DNA of 64,000 nt from Papilionanthe hookeriana x Papilionanthe teres (lineage: Eukaryota; Streptophyta; Magnoliopsida; Asparagales; Orchidaceae), in contig CM040430.1 of NCBI GenBank assembly GCA_022702705.1, positions 78,867,239-78,931,238 on the forward strand. Reading direction: 5' to 3'. The notes below the pieces were generated by a model that was given only the letters and a program-made list of their open reading frames with translations, searched no databases and was not told the DNA's origin. Shown here piece after piece: positions 34,310 through 46,363 of this stretch (its first letter is position 1; every line of letters begins with the position of its first letter). Made by a program: the position numbers and the translations under genes.

Positions 34310-34870
34310 ACGTCGATCATCGTGGTCTTCTAGGTTCATTATTTGTTCATCCGGCAAATCGTCATCGAGAGGAGATTCCGCCGCAAAGGGTGTGCTGCGA
34401 GGAAGTCTGCTAGGACTTGTCCCTTTACGGCACGAAGAGGCGTGAAAGTTATATCGAATTGCAATAATATCATCGACCATCTGGCAAGTCTGCCGTAAAG
34501 CGTTGGACGGGTCATCAAGTATTGCAATGGATTAAATTTCGAAATCGGAGTTGACCTTATGAGAAAGCATGTAGTGCCCGAGCTTTTGAGCGGCGAAGAT
34601 CGTGGCTAAACAAGGTGCTTTTCAATTGCGGGATACCTTATTTCCGTCGGAAGTAAACGACGTCTTAGGTAGTAAAGAGCATTTTCTTTACCCTCATCAT
34701 TAACCCGGCTAACAGGGCTCGAGAGAGTCGTCTAAAGCCGCGGTATAAAGTATCGCCGGTCTACCCGAGACCTGGGCTGCTAAGATAGGAGGTGTCATTA
34801 AATATTGTTTAATGTCCTCGAAGGCCCTCTCGGCATTTCTCTTCCCAAATAAATTTGGCGTCCTTTTTAA
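34310..34870 (-). pseudogene. Connection and first RNase H region of element II
   Basis: Contains QYLMTRPTLYGRLARWSMIL and FDITFTPLRAVKGQVLADFL, as in element I. Breaks occur near 34340 and between 34530 and 34870. Confidence 0.7.
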
Positions 34871-36157
34871 CTAGTGCCGAGAAAGGCCGACACCTACCCG
34901 ACAAGTTTGAGATAAAGCGTCAAAGATATGCCGCCTTCCTTGAAAAGATCGTAGTTGTTTTAAGGTTTTGGGAGGCGGCATTTCTAAGATAGCTTTAATC
35001 TTTTCCGGGTCGATTTCAATTCCACGATGCTGGACAACGAATCCTAAGAATTTCCCGGAGGTGACGCCGAAGGCGCATTTTAAGGGATTCATCTTAAGGT
35101 TAAACTGTCTTAATCGTTCGAAAACAATTCTCAAATCATACAGGTGGTTTTCCTTTACTTTGCTTTTGATGACCACATCATCCACGTAGCATTCGACTTG
35201 ATTGTGGATGAGATCATCAAAATTCTTGTCATCGCTCTCCGGTAGGTTGCTCCCGCGTTCTTCGATCCGAATGGCATCACCGTGTAACAATATACTCCGA
35301 TCGGCGTTCCGAATGCTCGTAAGTTTTTCATCTTCCGGAGCCATTTTTATCTCGGTTGTATCCCGAAGATCCATCCATGAATGAGAATATTTCATGTGTT
35401 GAAGCGATGTCGATCATTAATTCCGGGATCGGTAGAGGAAATTCATCTTTTGGACATGCCTTGTTTAAATCTCTCGAAATCCACACAAATTCCGATCCGA
35501 CCATTCTTCTTCCCGATCGGTACCACGTTGGCTAACCAAGTCGGGTATTGTTCTTCACGGACAAATTTAGCGTCTATTAGCTTTTTAACTTCGCCTATGA
35601 CTTGTTGTTCGATTTCTAGACGCATTCTTTTGGGACCTTGTCCGACGGAATAGAAGCGGGATCCACCCCTAGCTTATGGATCGCGACCTCGGAGCTAATC
35701 CTGGCATCTCATCGTAGCTCCAAGCAAAGCAGTCTTTAAATTCCATTAATAACTTGATTATTTCTTCTGAGTCTTCTTTATTGAGTAAGGAGCTAACAAA
35801 GGTAGGTCTAGGCTCTTTGCTAGTACCTAAGTTAACTTCCGTTAACTCATCTATCGTAGATTTGATCTCTTCTTCGAATTCTGGTGGAGCGTCTCCAATT
35901 TGTAAATCTTCGAGTTCTTCTGTAGTTTCCATGCAGTTTCCATTAGACTCGCAAGTGACAACCAAGCAAAATTCAGTATCGTCAATTGATCCTACTGTGC
36001 CGAATCCGAGACCATGTTTTGAATTAGGTGGACGACCGGAGTTATTCCATAGATTTTCAAAATGTTGTGACCGACCTTTTGTCCATTGTCGAGGTAAGAA
36101 ACCACACTGAATTAAATTTTGAACACAGGGAGAGTACCACTCAAAAGGCAATTCCAT
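34871..36157 (-). pseudogene. Reverse transcriptase of element II
   Basis: The N-terminal linker is an open frame at 36157-35669 with EFEEEIKSTIDELTEVNLGT and a LLNKEDSEEIIKLLMEFKDC stretch, then DEMPGLAP. The RT core follows: EQYPTWLANVVPIGKKNGR (35520s), FDDLIHNQVECYVDDVVIKS with the catalytic YVDD box (near 35190), and KFLGFVVQHRGIEIDPEK. Frameshifts disrupt the fingers and palm between 35440 and 35250, where element I is better preserved. The 60-bp duplication of element I is absent. Confidence 0.88.
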
Positions 36158-36643
36158 TAATTCGATGAAGTAGCATCTTCAAATTGTACATTATTTTCAG
36201 CTTTGGAAGAAGGAGCACCACGGTAGAACTTGATGGGCTTTGCACCACCGCTACGTACCTCTTTGACCTCCATACCCTCGATCTTATTAGAATGGATCGG
36301 GGTCGTGGTCATAGTATGTACATAGTGGTTAATCTTCTCGTACATCGATTTATATTCTTCGTTCCTTTCATCTTCGAGAGGGATTCCGAATTGCGGCTTC
36401 TTCCGACTTATTATCGCCGCTTCTTGTTTGATTTCTTTTTCTTCTTCGAACTATCTTCCCAATCAATATTGATGGCTGGTTTCTCTCGTCCATCGTCCTA
36501 ACGTCTCTCGCCACGACTTCGTCCCCGGCCTCGACTTCGAATGCGAGTTGTGGAGAAACCTTCACCATCTCGCCGTAAGGGAGTGGTGAGTGACTCGTTG
36601 GACTAGAATTTCGGGTTCTTCGTTGTCCCAAATTTCCTTTGCT
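36158..36643 (-). pseudogene. Protease-RT linker of element II
   Basis: Minus-strand fragments in several frames, for example VKEVRSGGAKPIKFYRG and KAENNVQFEDA. This region is variable in Tat/Ogre elements and includes an intron in Ogre; no splice sites were identified here. Confidence 0.5.
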
Positions 36644-37272
36644 TCATTTGTTATGGTATCTCTCGGAGAAGATTGTTTTCTTTGGAGGTGCATAATAAGC
36701 CGCATCTTCATGGATTCCGATTTCATGTACGGAGAACGGTTGTAAGTCACCTTTAATGCACTCGTTCCCCCCATCGTAGTACTTGATGCATTGATGTAGA
36801 GATGATGGTACCATCCGGTTTTCATGTATCCATGGTCGGCCCGATAGAGCGTTGAACGACGTTTCTGAATCAATTATGTGAAATTTCGCGGTTGTCTTTG
36901 TTAAGTCACCGGTCTTCATTAGCAGTGTTATTGATCCGAAGGCTCTTTCTCCTTTCTGGTTGAATCCTCTTAATAACATTTTGTCCGCTTTGAGCTCGTA
37001 GCATCAATTTCCAAGTATGCTAGCGTTCGAAGATTCATTATATTGATTGATGCTCCTGGATCCACCAATACTCTGGAGAGTGTAAACTTCCCAATTGTAA
37101 CTGAAATGTACAAGGGTCGGTTGTGGTCTGCTGTCCCAAGTAGTAGGTCATTGTCCGTGAATGTGATACCTCGCTGTTCCTTTAACGAGCAAACCTCATC
37201 TAAGGAATCTCTAGTCATTTGAGCTAAGCAAATTTCTGGATCAAGTAAGGCCTCGATCGGAGCTTCTCTCAT
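36644..37272 (-). pseudogene. Aspartic protease of element II
   Basis: Processes the element polyprotein. Minus strand. The active site reads RVLVDPGASINIM (D followed by PGA in place of the usual TGS), preceded by NRPLYISVTIGKFTLS. The C-terminal half, in another frame from 36979, has ITLLMKTGDL, TAKFHIIDSETSFNALSGRPWIH and SSLHQCIKY, typical of Tat-type proteases. One frame change lies at about 36975. Confidence 0.85.
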
Positions 37273-37518
37273 CTCCTTTCGATAAGATGAGAGCGTCGTA
37301 GATGCTCGGCCTGGTCGGTAGTTTCCTAAGATGGGCTAGCACGTTGTAGTCCACTTTGTTTTCATGTGCCTCATTTTCTTCTCGAATGGGTATTTCTTCC
37401 GTCGGGGTTGGTTCTTCCCGAACAACCACCGCTTTCCTTTGTCTTTTGGACCCATTCTCGGAGGTAGAACTCTTCCACTTCTTAAGTTGACTTCGTGATT
37501 TCTTCTAAGTCTAAGCAT
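37241..37518 (-). pseudogene. Gag-protease junction segment of element II
   Basis: Contains LRSGRVLPPRM and YNVLAHLRKLPTRPSIYDAL, a conserved stretch lying just before the protease in Tat-type elements. Split over two frames. Confidence 0.7.
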
Positions 37519-38201
37519 TGAGTTTGCTGGTGTCTCCTTCGAATCAGAACAACAGGTTCTTCAGGATTAGCTTCGGAGTCTGAAGGCTCTAACTCTATTG
37601 TGATTGGAGCTCCTCGAAACTCGCAAATAGATTCGTCGCTTGTTGAACTCTCGTAGCCTTCTTGGTGGATGTCTTCTTTGTCATTGTGATCGTCGAGATT
37701 GTGTATGATTTGAGAATTGTTATCAGAATCGACGTCCGGGTTAGGTTGATTGTCGCTAGTCACGTAATCGTTAGAAACCGTCAAAACGTAGCCAACGCCA
37801 TAACCCTCATTATTATAAGATCCCATCGGAGTGGGCAGATAATCATACAGAGTCAGAGGTTCGAGGGATTTCTCCCCCGAATCGGAAACAACTATTCTAG
37901 GATAAGAAGCCCCTAGTCTAGCCTTAGGTGCCTCGGTCTTCTCTTCTTCGTCAATTTTCTTCTTTTCTTCAATTGTCTCTTGTTGAGGTTGTTCTTCTAT
38001 CGCAAGTGATAGCGCCGACTTGACGGCTTTCGAACTCCGAATCGAGGCTCGCACCGAAGCGGTTTGGATGTGATCCAAAACCTTCTTCGAAGACTTTGTC
38101 CAAGCGGTAGTCCATCCATCATCGGCCGCATAGGGATCTATCGGAACAATGAAATCCGTCGAGATAACATTGACGGAACCTCCTTTCCGGGGTTCCTTCA
38201 T
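37482..38201 (-). pseudogene. C-terminal acidic part of gag, element II
   Basis: Open frame of 239 residues following the zinc knuckle. It opens MKEPRKGGSVNVIS, then has an acidic, low-complexity stretch (EEKKKIDEEEKTEAPK, and a D/N-rich section around residues 145-175). No catalytic domain. It links gag to the protease region. Confidence 0.65.
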
Positions 38202-39278
38202 GTATTCTTTCGGGATCTTTATATTCCCTTTCCGAAGATTGTCGTTGAGCCAACTTTTCGAAGGTAATACAATCTTCTATCTTGTGCCCAAGCATCCGGT
38301 GGTAAGGGCAAAAGTTGGGATCACCTCTCTTGTCGACTTCTTCCGGTCTTTTAGGCTCGGCGAGTTGGAAATCCGGGGTCTTCATCGGCCGCGGAACATT
38401 TTCGGCATCGCCTCATTCTTGAATGGATACTCCTCGCTCAGGAACTCCCTAAACGTACGTTGTGGACGAGGCGGTTGTTCATACTGTTGAGATGACTGAT
38501 AGCTGGATCGGGGTTGCTGGTAATTCTGTTGAGGTTGCTGTTGCCGTTCTGACGATATTTTTATCGGTTGCTTGCCTTTATCGACTGCCGCGACGATCCC
38601 GGACTTCTTTTCAAATGTTTTCACGGGCTTCTGTTTGTCTGTTTTATCGGTGAAACTTAATTGCTTCGCCTCCTCTTGCAAGCTTCCGGCCTTGCTTAAC
38701 AACTTCTCGAAAGTCTTAATAGTAAATCCCTCGAGGAGAAGTGCTATCGAGCCATGGATGCTCTTAAGTAAAATGCCGATCGCGTGCTGTTCTTGTAGTT
38801 GTGGCTCACACTTCATACTTAGATTCCTCCATCGAAGTATGTAGTCCACCAAGGTTTCATTCGGCTTCTGCTTCTCTACCACTAAATCACCTATAGTGAT
38901 GTGGTGCTGAGCTCCGGCAAATCATTTAATGAAGAGGTTCTCTAATTCTGAAAATGTCTTTACCGAATCGTTTGGTAATTCCGCATACCAATCAAAGGCG
39001 ATTCCTGACAGGCTGCTGACAAATTGTCGGAAGAGTAAAGCATCACTTCCGCCGGCATTGCAACAACTGGCACGAAAATGTGCAACATGTCGCCGAGGGT
39101 TTCCGATTTCATCAAAGGTCTTGAACGGAGGTGGTACAAAGCCTTTCGGATATTGGACGTCGTTGAATTCTTCAGGGTAAGGTCTACCCGTCCGAATGGA
39201 TGTCCCGCTCTTTGATTGTGCCAAGGCTTCTCGCACCTGCTGTTCCACCAAGCTCTTGATATCCTTTTCTGGAATCAT
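38119..39278 (-). pseudogene. Gag of element II (capsid and zinc knuckle)
   Basis: Forms the virus-like particle and binds RNA. The N-terminal frame (39278-38922) has EKDIKSLVEQQVREAL, FVPPPFKTFDEIGNPRRHVA and SLSGIAFDWYAELP, the retrotransposon gag capsid core. It continues at 38882-38382 with LVDYILRWRNLSMKCE, GSIALLLEGF and a Q-rich tract. A knuckle of C-x2-H-x4-H-x4-C type (CPYHRMLGHKIEDC) follows near 38300. Two frame changes and a stop around 38900 break it. Confidence 0.88.
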
Positions 39279-39299
39279 GCTTTGTGGTGTATCCTTCTT

Positions 39300-39700
39300 T
39301 AATTGATCATCCCCGTTGATGGATGTAATCTCCTTTCCTCCGTCTACAATGGGGGTGTTTCTCTTTGGGGTTGAACCTGACTCTGGGGAGTGGCTAGGGC
39401 TACAGCCATCTCTTCCATCCTTTTTGCCATTTGGGCAATCGTATCATCTTTCTCTTGAGGCTGCCTTCTCATTACTTCGGCTCCTCTCTTCATGCGAGCT
39501 GCAGGAGCACCTTGTGAAGCCGACGAAGCTCGTGTTTCAACCATGTTAATTTCTCGCATATTCATCATCCATGAACTCGACGAGTCAACTTCATCTCCGA
39601 ATTTCTCTTCTCTTTCCTTGCTAGTCGCCGAATATCGGCTCTTAGCTTTTCCATAGCATCTTCCAGATGGTCTTTTCCGTACATTCTTGCAGCTTGTCAT
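39300..39700 (-). pseudogene. Coiled-coil segment upstream of gag, element II
   Basis: Minus-strand frame with VETRASSASQGAPAARM followed by a predicted helix, DDTIAQMAKRMEEMAVAL. Helical segments of this kind precede the capsid in Tat-type gag. It may be the true N-terminus of gag. Confidence 0.6.
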
Positions 39701-40034
39701 GTGATAACTCGTCGAGTTTATTTCTCATGAGTCCCCTTTATCGCGGTAGCACTTTCTTCGGACTCAAGTCTCCCGACGAGACTTTCCTTTTCCGGTCGTT
39801 GTTTCGGTCTTAATTGGCGGTAGTGGGACGCCATACCATCCTTCTAGCAGTAGAAGGCCTAGGACCGGATGGTCCGTCGCCGAATGCTCGGAAGGTGGTA
39901 TCCTCCCCGATCCGTAAACCCGAAACAACAATAGGTGGACTAGCCTTCATCTTCTTATTAGGCTCTTCGCAGCCGATAGCAGAGTTCTACTCGTGGCCCA
40001 AGACGGGATTTGGCCGGCACCCGCCCTATCCTTC
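39701..40034 (-). other. Broken region between ORF1 and gag, element II
   Basis: No frame longer than about 70 residues on the coding strand. It is probably the decayed end of ORF1 or the spacer to gag. Nothing recognised. Confidence 0.45.
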
Positions 40035-40854
40035 TTAAAATTTCCGATACAGGCATCTTTCTTTCTTTGCTAACTTTTCAATCACAGTCTGTAGTCGGGC
40101 AAGTGGTGTAACCCTATCCCTTTTCTTTCTGTTGTCGCTATAGTATGCGGGCCGAGGTAATGTAGAGGCAATCCTGCGGACATTTTCCTCGTCAGCTACG
40201 GCGGAAAGGGGATGGAATCTACTTCCTTCCAAAATGGGTGTATATTCAGACAATGGTATGTATTCAGGTAGTGGTGTGTACTCAGGGATCTCTTCTAAGA
40301 AAGCGACTTCAGCAGCTCCGGCCTTCCCGGCAATCTTCCCGCCTCTGTTTCTCCTCCGAGTCCGTGTTAGGGGTGGAACCCTCGAGCCGGACCCAATTTC
40401 AAAAACGAAGGTCTTGCACGTGAAATCCGTACCCTCCACGGTAACATGCTCGTTACAAATTTGAACTTCCTTCCCTTCGCTTGGCGGGAGCCGGGGTAGG
40501 TGCAGAGACGACTAGACCAGTGGGGGTAGAGATAACAGTCCTCCTATGGACAGCGGTATTCCTCTCAGCTGGAACCCTTTGCAGGGGAGGAAACTCTTGA
40601 GTTGACTTAAGGTTGAACTCAATCATGGGTTTCTCAGTTTCTGGCACTTTGTCCATCAGTGCGAAAAGGGTAACGTCAGCGATCTTGACATTTGTGCTCT
40701 CGAATCCTTGTCCAAACCGGATGATCCCATTGTCGGGCAGCTCATCCTTGTAAACGGTGAAGTCCAATCCATTGGTGAAGGAGAAAATCAGCTTTGGGGC
40801 TTCCATTTCGCAAGGTAGATTCGATTGTCGGTCCCAAGTTATGCTTCTTCTCAT
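40035..40854 (-). pseudogene. ORF1 upstream of gag, element II
   Basis: An ORF before gag is characteristic of Ogre elements. The frame starts MRRSITWDRQSN (ATG at 40854; an earlier ATG at 40926 is in the leader). It has PKLIFSFTNGLDFTVYKDEL and NGIIRFGQGFES, then DKVPETEKPMIEF. A frame change near 40450 leads to GTDFTCKTFVFEIGSG, a repeat of EYTPLPEYIPLSEY type and ARLQTVIEKLAKKE. The opening resembles that of the AlkB accessory ORF (32208). Function unknown. Confidence 0.75.
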
Positions 40855-41299
40855 CGAGACGAAAAGAAAGGAAACGAAAAGTGTCCGAACACATTCTTGT
40901 TCATGTATATTTGTTAAAAGAGTCATTCATTAGAGGGTTTGTTTATTTAGAACGGAATGTTCAAAGGTGTAGAGAAGGTAACGAATCGATTCGTAATTAG
41001 AAAGGAGAAGAAAGTCTTATGCAAGACTTCTCGACTCGAAGGATCACTCCTAAACTAACACCTATCGGGGGTCCACCCCACCTCGTAAATAAGGTAAAAG
41101 GATCTCGTAACCTCTCTCGTTTAGGGGTGTCTAAACACAGTGGCTCCTAAATCCGAGAGAATGTTGGTTATACTCGTTCAAGGTAGAAATGAACATAATA
41201 TTCCAACGGAAAGAAGGGTAGTTTGATCCATTAGGGACATGAATACACTACCGATTTTTGAAAGCAGAACTATTTGATTAAAGATGGAGAGAGGAATTG
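40855..41299 (-). other. Leader of element II between primer site and ORF1
   Basis: Non-coding leader of about 445 bp. No gene or structured motif is recognised. Confidence 0.55.
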
Positions 41300-41317
41300 T
41301 CCCCAGCGGAGTCGCCA
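41300..41317 (-). promoter_or_regulatory. Primer binding site of element II
   Basis: Minus-strand TGGCGACTCCGCTGGGGA, five bases inside the LTR end at 41323. This type of sequence is the primer site of Tat/Ogre elements, which I recall as matching a tRNA-Arg 3' end; the tRNA identity should be checked. The position fixes the LTR boundary and the element direction. Confidence 0.85.
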
Positions 41318-43380
41318 GAAATTGTACGGCTTATTTTTTAGGTTGAGTGTTGTATTTTTAAAAGGGGTCGCCTACAGAAGTTGTCGGCGAATTTTAAATT
41401 TAATTTAAATATATATATAATTTAGAAAGTAGTATTTGATTTTGAAAATAATTTTAAATTTGAAAATTTTAAGATATGAAATCAAACCGATCTCACATCC
41501 CAAACAAGTTTATATAAACGAGCACCGCATCACAAACCATGTATCTATCCCGAAGAATAGACACATTGCTTGATGATGGGGCTCGATTAAATAAACTAGA
41601 AGATTTGTGACATCCATTTGGTCCGCGAACCAATTTTATAAGCCGACAAGTTCCCTCGTCTAATATGAAAACATTAAACAGGGTTTATATTACTGGGTTC
41701 TTAAAATTCCCTATAAGGGCAAGCCCCTATAGTTAATTACATCTTAAGTGACGGAATCACCTAAGAAAACTCTCGATAATAATCGTAGTTCGCTCTCGAG
41801 AATTTCAAAGTTTAAGTTTTCAATGGATTGAGTTTTGGAATTTCAATAGGGAATGGATCAAATTTGGAACATTTTATTTTGGGAATTCAAAGGAAGAAAG
41901 GTAGGAGAAATCACGGATTCGAAGCGAACTTCGGTAATTTCCCGACTATCCTATTGTTTGGCTTGAATTTAGGAAAGTCCTAATGTTTATTTAATGTTTT
42001 GATCTTGCCAATTTTAATTAGTTAGGACTTATATTTGTATGATAAAATCATACGAATAGCCTCGAAGATGTGAGGGTTTATGTCGTATCGGACGACTACC
42101 TCGGAGTCCTAAGACCGATTAGGGCTTAATTCGCAATGCCTAACGAAGGTCGAGGATTTATGTCGCACTAGGCAAACTACCTCGAAGTCCTATGGTCTTG
42201 TTGTTTAATTCTAAGAATTTTTAGCCGATGTAGAGTTGTTTCTGTCGACGAAGATGGCCGTGCTGCCCACCATGCTCTGGGCTCCTTGTTGTTGCAGCGG
42301 TTTAGTTTTAGAAGTCATAAATCGGGAGATGAGAAAGGTGTTTTGGTTTAGAGAAAATCTTAAAATCCAGGTGTTTTTAATATTTTAATTAAACAAATCT
42401 TAAAGTTGATTATAACAACACCGGTTAAGATCCCACGGTTCCATCCTTCCGGCATTGTTATTTTTATCGGATTCACTTAGTCCAGATGAATTTGCTAAAC
42501 TCAATCGAATGAGTTCCACACTTTCATTTAGACCGTGGGAAATCCCGTTAGCAACACGTAGGTTACATCATCCGAGGTATTCCCGATCATCCAACAAGAC
42601 GTTTTAATTTAGTTGTAGTTGTAGTTTTGTTGTTCTGTTTGTGATTAAATTTTGAGTTGTTTTATATTTTGAAATGTTGTGGCGGTGAATTTTATCTTGT
42701 AATGACTTTTAATTTAGTTTTGGTTTCAGTTTTAGGGACTATCCTAAAGGTGTGGGTTTTTATGCAACAGTTGTTTATCATGTAAGAAAAGTAAGCATTT
42801 AAAGTAAATTGCAATAAAATAAAAGCGTACCTGGAGGGTCTTCCCGTCATCCCAAGCTGCACTTAAAACACAGTTAGAATATTTAAGCATTTAAAGTAAG
42901 TTCCCAGGTAAAGCTAAGGGAAGGGTTATGGTTTTCTACCAAGTTCCTAATCCTATAGCTAGTCATCTCCTATGACGTCTCAGGTTCTTGCATTTTGGTT
43001 TGAGGACGATTTTCTTCATCAAAGAACAACTAAGTTCAATTGTTCTTATAAATACCCTATCGTATTGAGGAAGTGCTTAAGACGAATCTTAAACATCTTT
43101 TCAACATTTCTAGGATTATTCTAAGTCCAAGTGAATTTAATTATACAAATGAATTAATCGTCCGGGAGTTTAAGTTTTGTTATCTTGCTCAGTGAACTAG
43201 GACATTTGAATATCCTATAAGTGAAGTGACACTTCTTTTAACACTCCTTTTAAGAGTTATGACATCACGAGCTTTCGAGGGCAAATGGATGTTTGATTTT
43301 AGTTAATGGATTTAAGTTTGGAATAGTGTTCAAGTTGTTCTAGATTTTTTTTGAATTCTTCATGTCTTAAGTGATGTTAT

Positions 43381-43747
43381 ATTTAATTCAATTTAATTTA
43401 ATTTAACTTAATTTAATTTAATGTGGTTTAATTTAATTTAATTTAACTTAAGTTAATTTAATATAATATGGTTTAACTTAATTTAATTTAATTTGATTTA
43501 ATTTTAATTTGATTTAGTTTTAATTTAATTTAGTTTAATTTAATTTAATTTAATTTAATTTAATTTAATTTAATTTAATGTAATTTAATTTAATTTAATT
43601 TAATTTAATTTAATTTAATTTAATTTAATTTAATTTAATTTAATTTAATTTAATTTTAATATGTTTTAATTTAATTTAATTTAATTTAATTTGTTTTAAT
43701 TTAATTTAATTTATTTAATTTAATTTAATTTAATTTAATTTAATATT
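43381..43747. repeat. TTTAATT-type tract (LTR copy D)
   Basis: Matches the tract of copy C closely, including the aatgtgg and atatgttttaa markers. Confidence 0.9.
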
Positions 43748-45553
43748 TTATTTAAAAAAAGGTTTGCTTTAAATAATTTAACTTTAACTTAATTTAATGA
43801 TTAAATCTTTTAGCATTTTAAATCTTAAACTTGGATTATCATTTTAATTAGGAATTAAATATTATTGGGATGATTAATTTAGGGATTCTTAAATTAAAGA
43901 ATAAATCTCTTCCTAATGACATCCCTATTTTAATAATTCCAATTTTATTATTCTTCCAAATTTAATTAATTATTTTAATTAAAGTTCATTTCAATTATTG
44001 TTGAATTGTTTAATAGGTTTCTACCCTTTAACTATTTAAATTTCAATCATCCAAATCAGATTAAGATCAAATATTTTACCTTTTCATTTTATTAAGCCTA
44101 AAGTTTTAATTAAGGGTTAAAATTTTAATTACCATTTTGCCCTTCAAGCTTAATAATTTCATAACTCATTAAATTGAGCTCAAATGAACTTGAAATTTTT
44201 ATGTGACTTCACTCATATGTCAATGAAGACATTAGAGGAGAAAATGTGATTTTTCTGTATTTAATTTATTTATGTAATTATTTTTGGTGGAAAATAAGGA
44301 TTTTCAAGGAAAATTTAATAATATGACCAAGGGAAAGTTTCTATTCTTAAGAAAATTATGGGACATTCCTAATGACTAGAGAACCACTTGGACCAATTTT
44401 GGTGATTTTTTGAATTATATTATTTTTATTATAATTATTTTGAGTTTTGGAGTATTAATTAATTTAAAAATAAAATACAGGTTGAAAAATGAATTTTATA
44501 TTTTTCAAAAATCTCTCTAATATCAAGGAAATCAGAGAACTAATTTTCACAATTTTCTAATTTTTTTTCTGATTTATTATAATTATTTTAGTGGAAATGC
44601 TAGAAAATACATTTTCTTTAATTAGGGCTTTAAAATTTAATAACTCATCATAGGGACCTAGGAAAAATATGGGGTTTGTTCCTAAGTGACTAAAATTCAA
44701 AATATGACATTTTGGTGAATTTTATTATTTTTATGATTTTTATTATTTTATTAATTATTAAAATATTAAAATAATACAAAAAATCAACTTTTTTAGAAAA
44801 TTGAAATTTTAATTTTCTTAAATTCCCCTAATATCAGAGAGGCTCCAAAACCAATTTGGTGAATTTTAGAAAAGTATTTTGAAAGTTATGAATTTTCAAA
44901 GTTTAAATTGGCTAAATGGCTTAATCAACCCATTTGATAGGGCTAACCAGACCCAATTGGCTTCAAATTTTTATGGTGGGTTCCTCTGATCCTAAAGGCC
45001 AGTGGAGAATTGATTTCAAGTCAATTTGATGTATGATTAGCTCTAATTAATTAAGAACCTATTTAGGGTGTTTAAGCCAATTAGGGTTATTCCAAGTGAA
45101 TTAATTCAAAACCTATTTTTCCTAGGGTCCTCTGGACATAAGAAACATCACCAAATTTTCCTAGAATTTATTTCACAACATGCTAATTATTTGATTTAAA
45201 ATACTCAAAACAGCAACATGAATTTGAAAAATCAATAACTTCTCACAGGGATGGCCTCTGACTTTGGAAAATTCAGGGAATGTTCCCAAATTCAGAGGCT
45301 TCAAAAGCCCTATGGTCTCATACCATGGTGAATTTCCTATATGCATGGAGAATTAAAACAATACAGAGGGTAAATAAATCATTAAAAATAAAATACTGGA
45401 TGGAATTAAATGATTTCTTTTCCACATTATTCTCCTCTATTCACTGAGCAAGAGGGTATTTTTATTTTATTTTTCTAATTTTTCTACACAAAGTTATGAA
45501 TTTTTGAAGTTTAGGGAATTAAATAAATCAGAAAATCCCTATTTTTCTACTTA

Positions 45554-45775
45554 TCCGAGTCGGCGCCGCGTCAACCTTAGCATCTCCGAAGCGCCGCGTG
45601 TCGCCTTCTGATTCGGCGCCGCCATCCGACTCAGCCGTCCCGGGACCCGCCTTTCACGTAACATCTTCTGGTCCGACGCGATCCGAGCCATCCATCCGAT
45701 ACACGCGCGATCCAACGGTTCCCAGTCATCGTCTACGACTGGTGTGAACCCGTGACCGTCGCCCTTCTAACCCTA
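45554..45775. other. GC-rich island inside LTR copy D
   Basis: From tccgagtcggcgccgcg to gtgaccgtcgcccttc; homologous to the other three islands. No shared reading frame. Confidence 0.7.
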
Positions 45776-46352
45776 ATTTCTCACTCGATTCTCAACGGAT
45801 TTTTGTGTTCTTATGCTCTATGGATTCGTCTTGAGGAGACGAACACATCCATACGGTAAACATGTGTTTAAATTGACTCAAATAAAATGGAGAATCTCTG
45901 TAAGCTCGGGAAGAAGAGTGAGTTCATACCTTTGCTCAGAGAAGTGAAGCTTCGATCTGAGAGTTGTGTCACCTTTGATTGGGTCCAAGTAAGCTCCAGA
46001 TGAAGTCCCTTGGCCTGGTGAATTGTCTAGCTATGAAAGTGACCACAGCCGATCACAAAGCTTGGAGGCTGGAACAACTGGGTGGCCCGGGGATGGGGCT
46101 TTCAGTGGGAAACTTCTCCTCTTGGTCTGGTGAAGGTGTAGGACCAGTCAATTTAAAGATTGCTCCACTGTGAAGAAGTGTCCTGGTTTTTGGGCTAAAG
46201 TTTGAGCTCAAAATTGAGCTCAGCTGGAGGGAATTGGGGCTGGAATTCAGTGGGGATCAAGTGCTCTATGTGTGGAGAGTGATCTAGAATGATTTTGGCA
46301 GAGTTTCCTTAAGGTTTTGGTTCAGCACCTCTCATGGCCGAGAGGAGGTGGT

Positions 46353-46363
46353 GTTTAAATAGG
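46353..46363 (-). promoter_or_regulatory. TATA-like site in LTR copy D
   Basis: Minus-strand CCTATTTAAAC, about 2.36 kb from the minus-strand LTR start. The adjoining cacctctcatggccgagagg is an imperfect inverted repeat. Candidate promoter by conservation. Confidence 0.38.

Noticed and set aside
36158..36643. Intron between protease and RT, as described in Ogre
   Set aside because: No convincing donor or acceptor pair could be chosen by eye, and frameshifts alone explain the broken reading.
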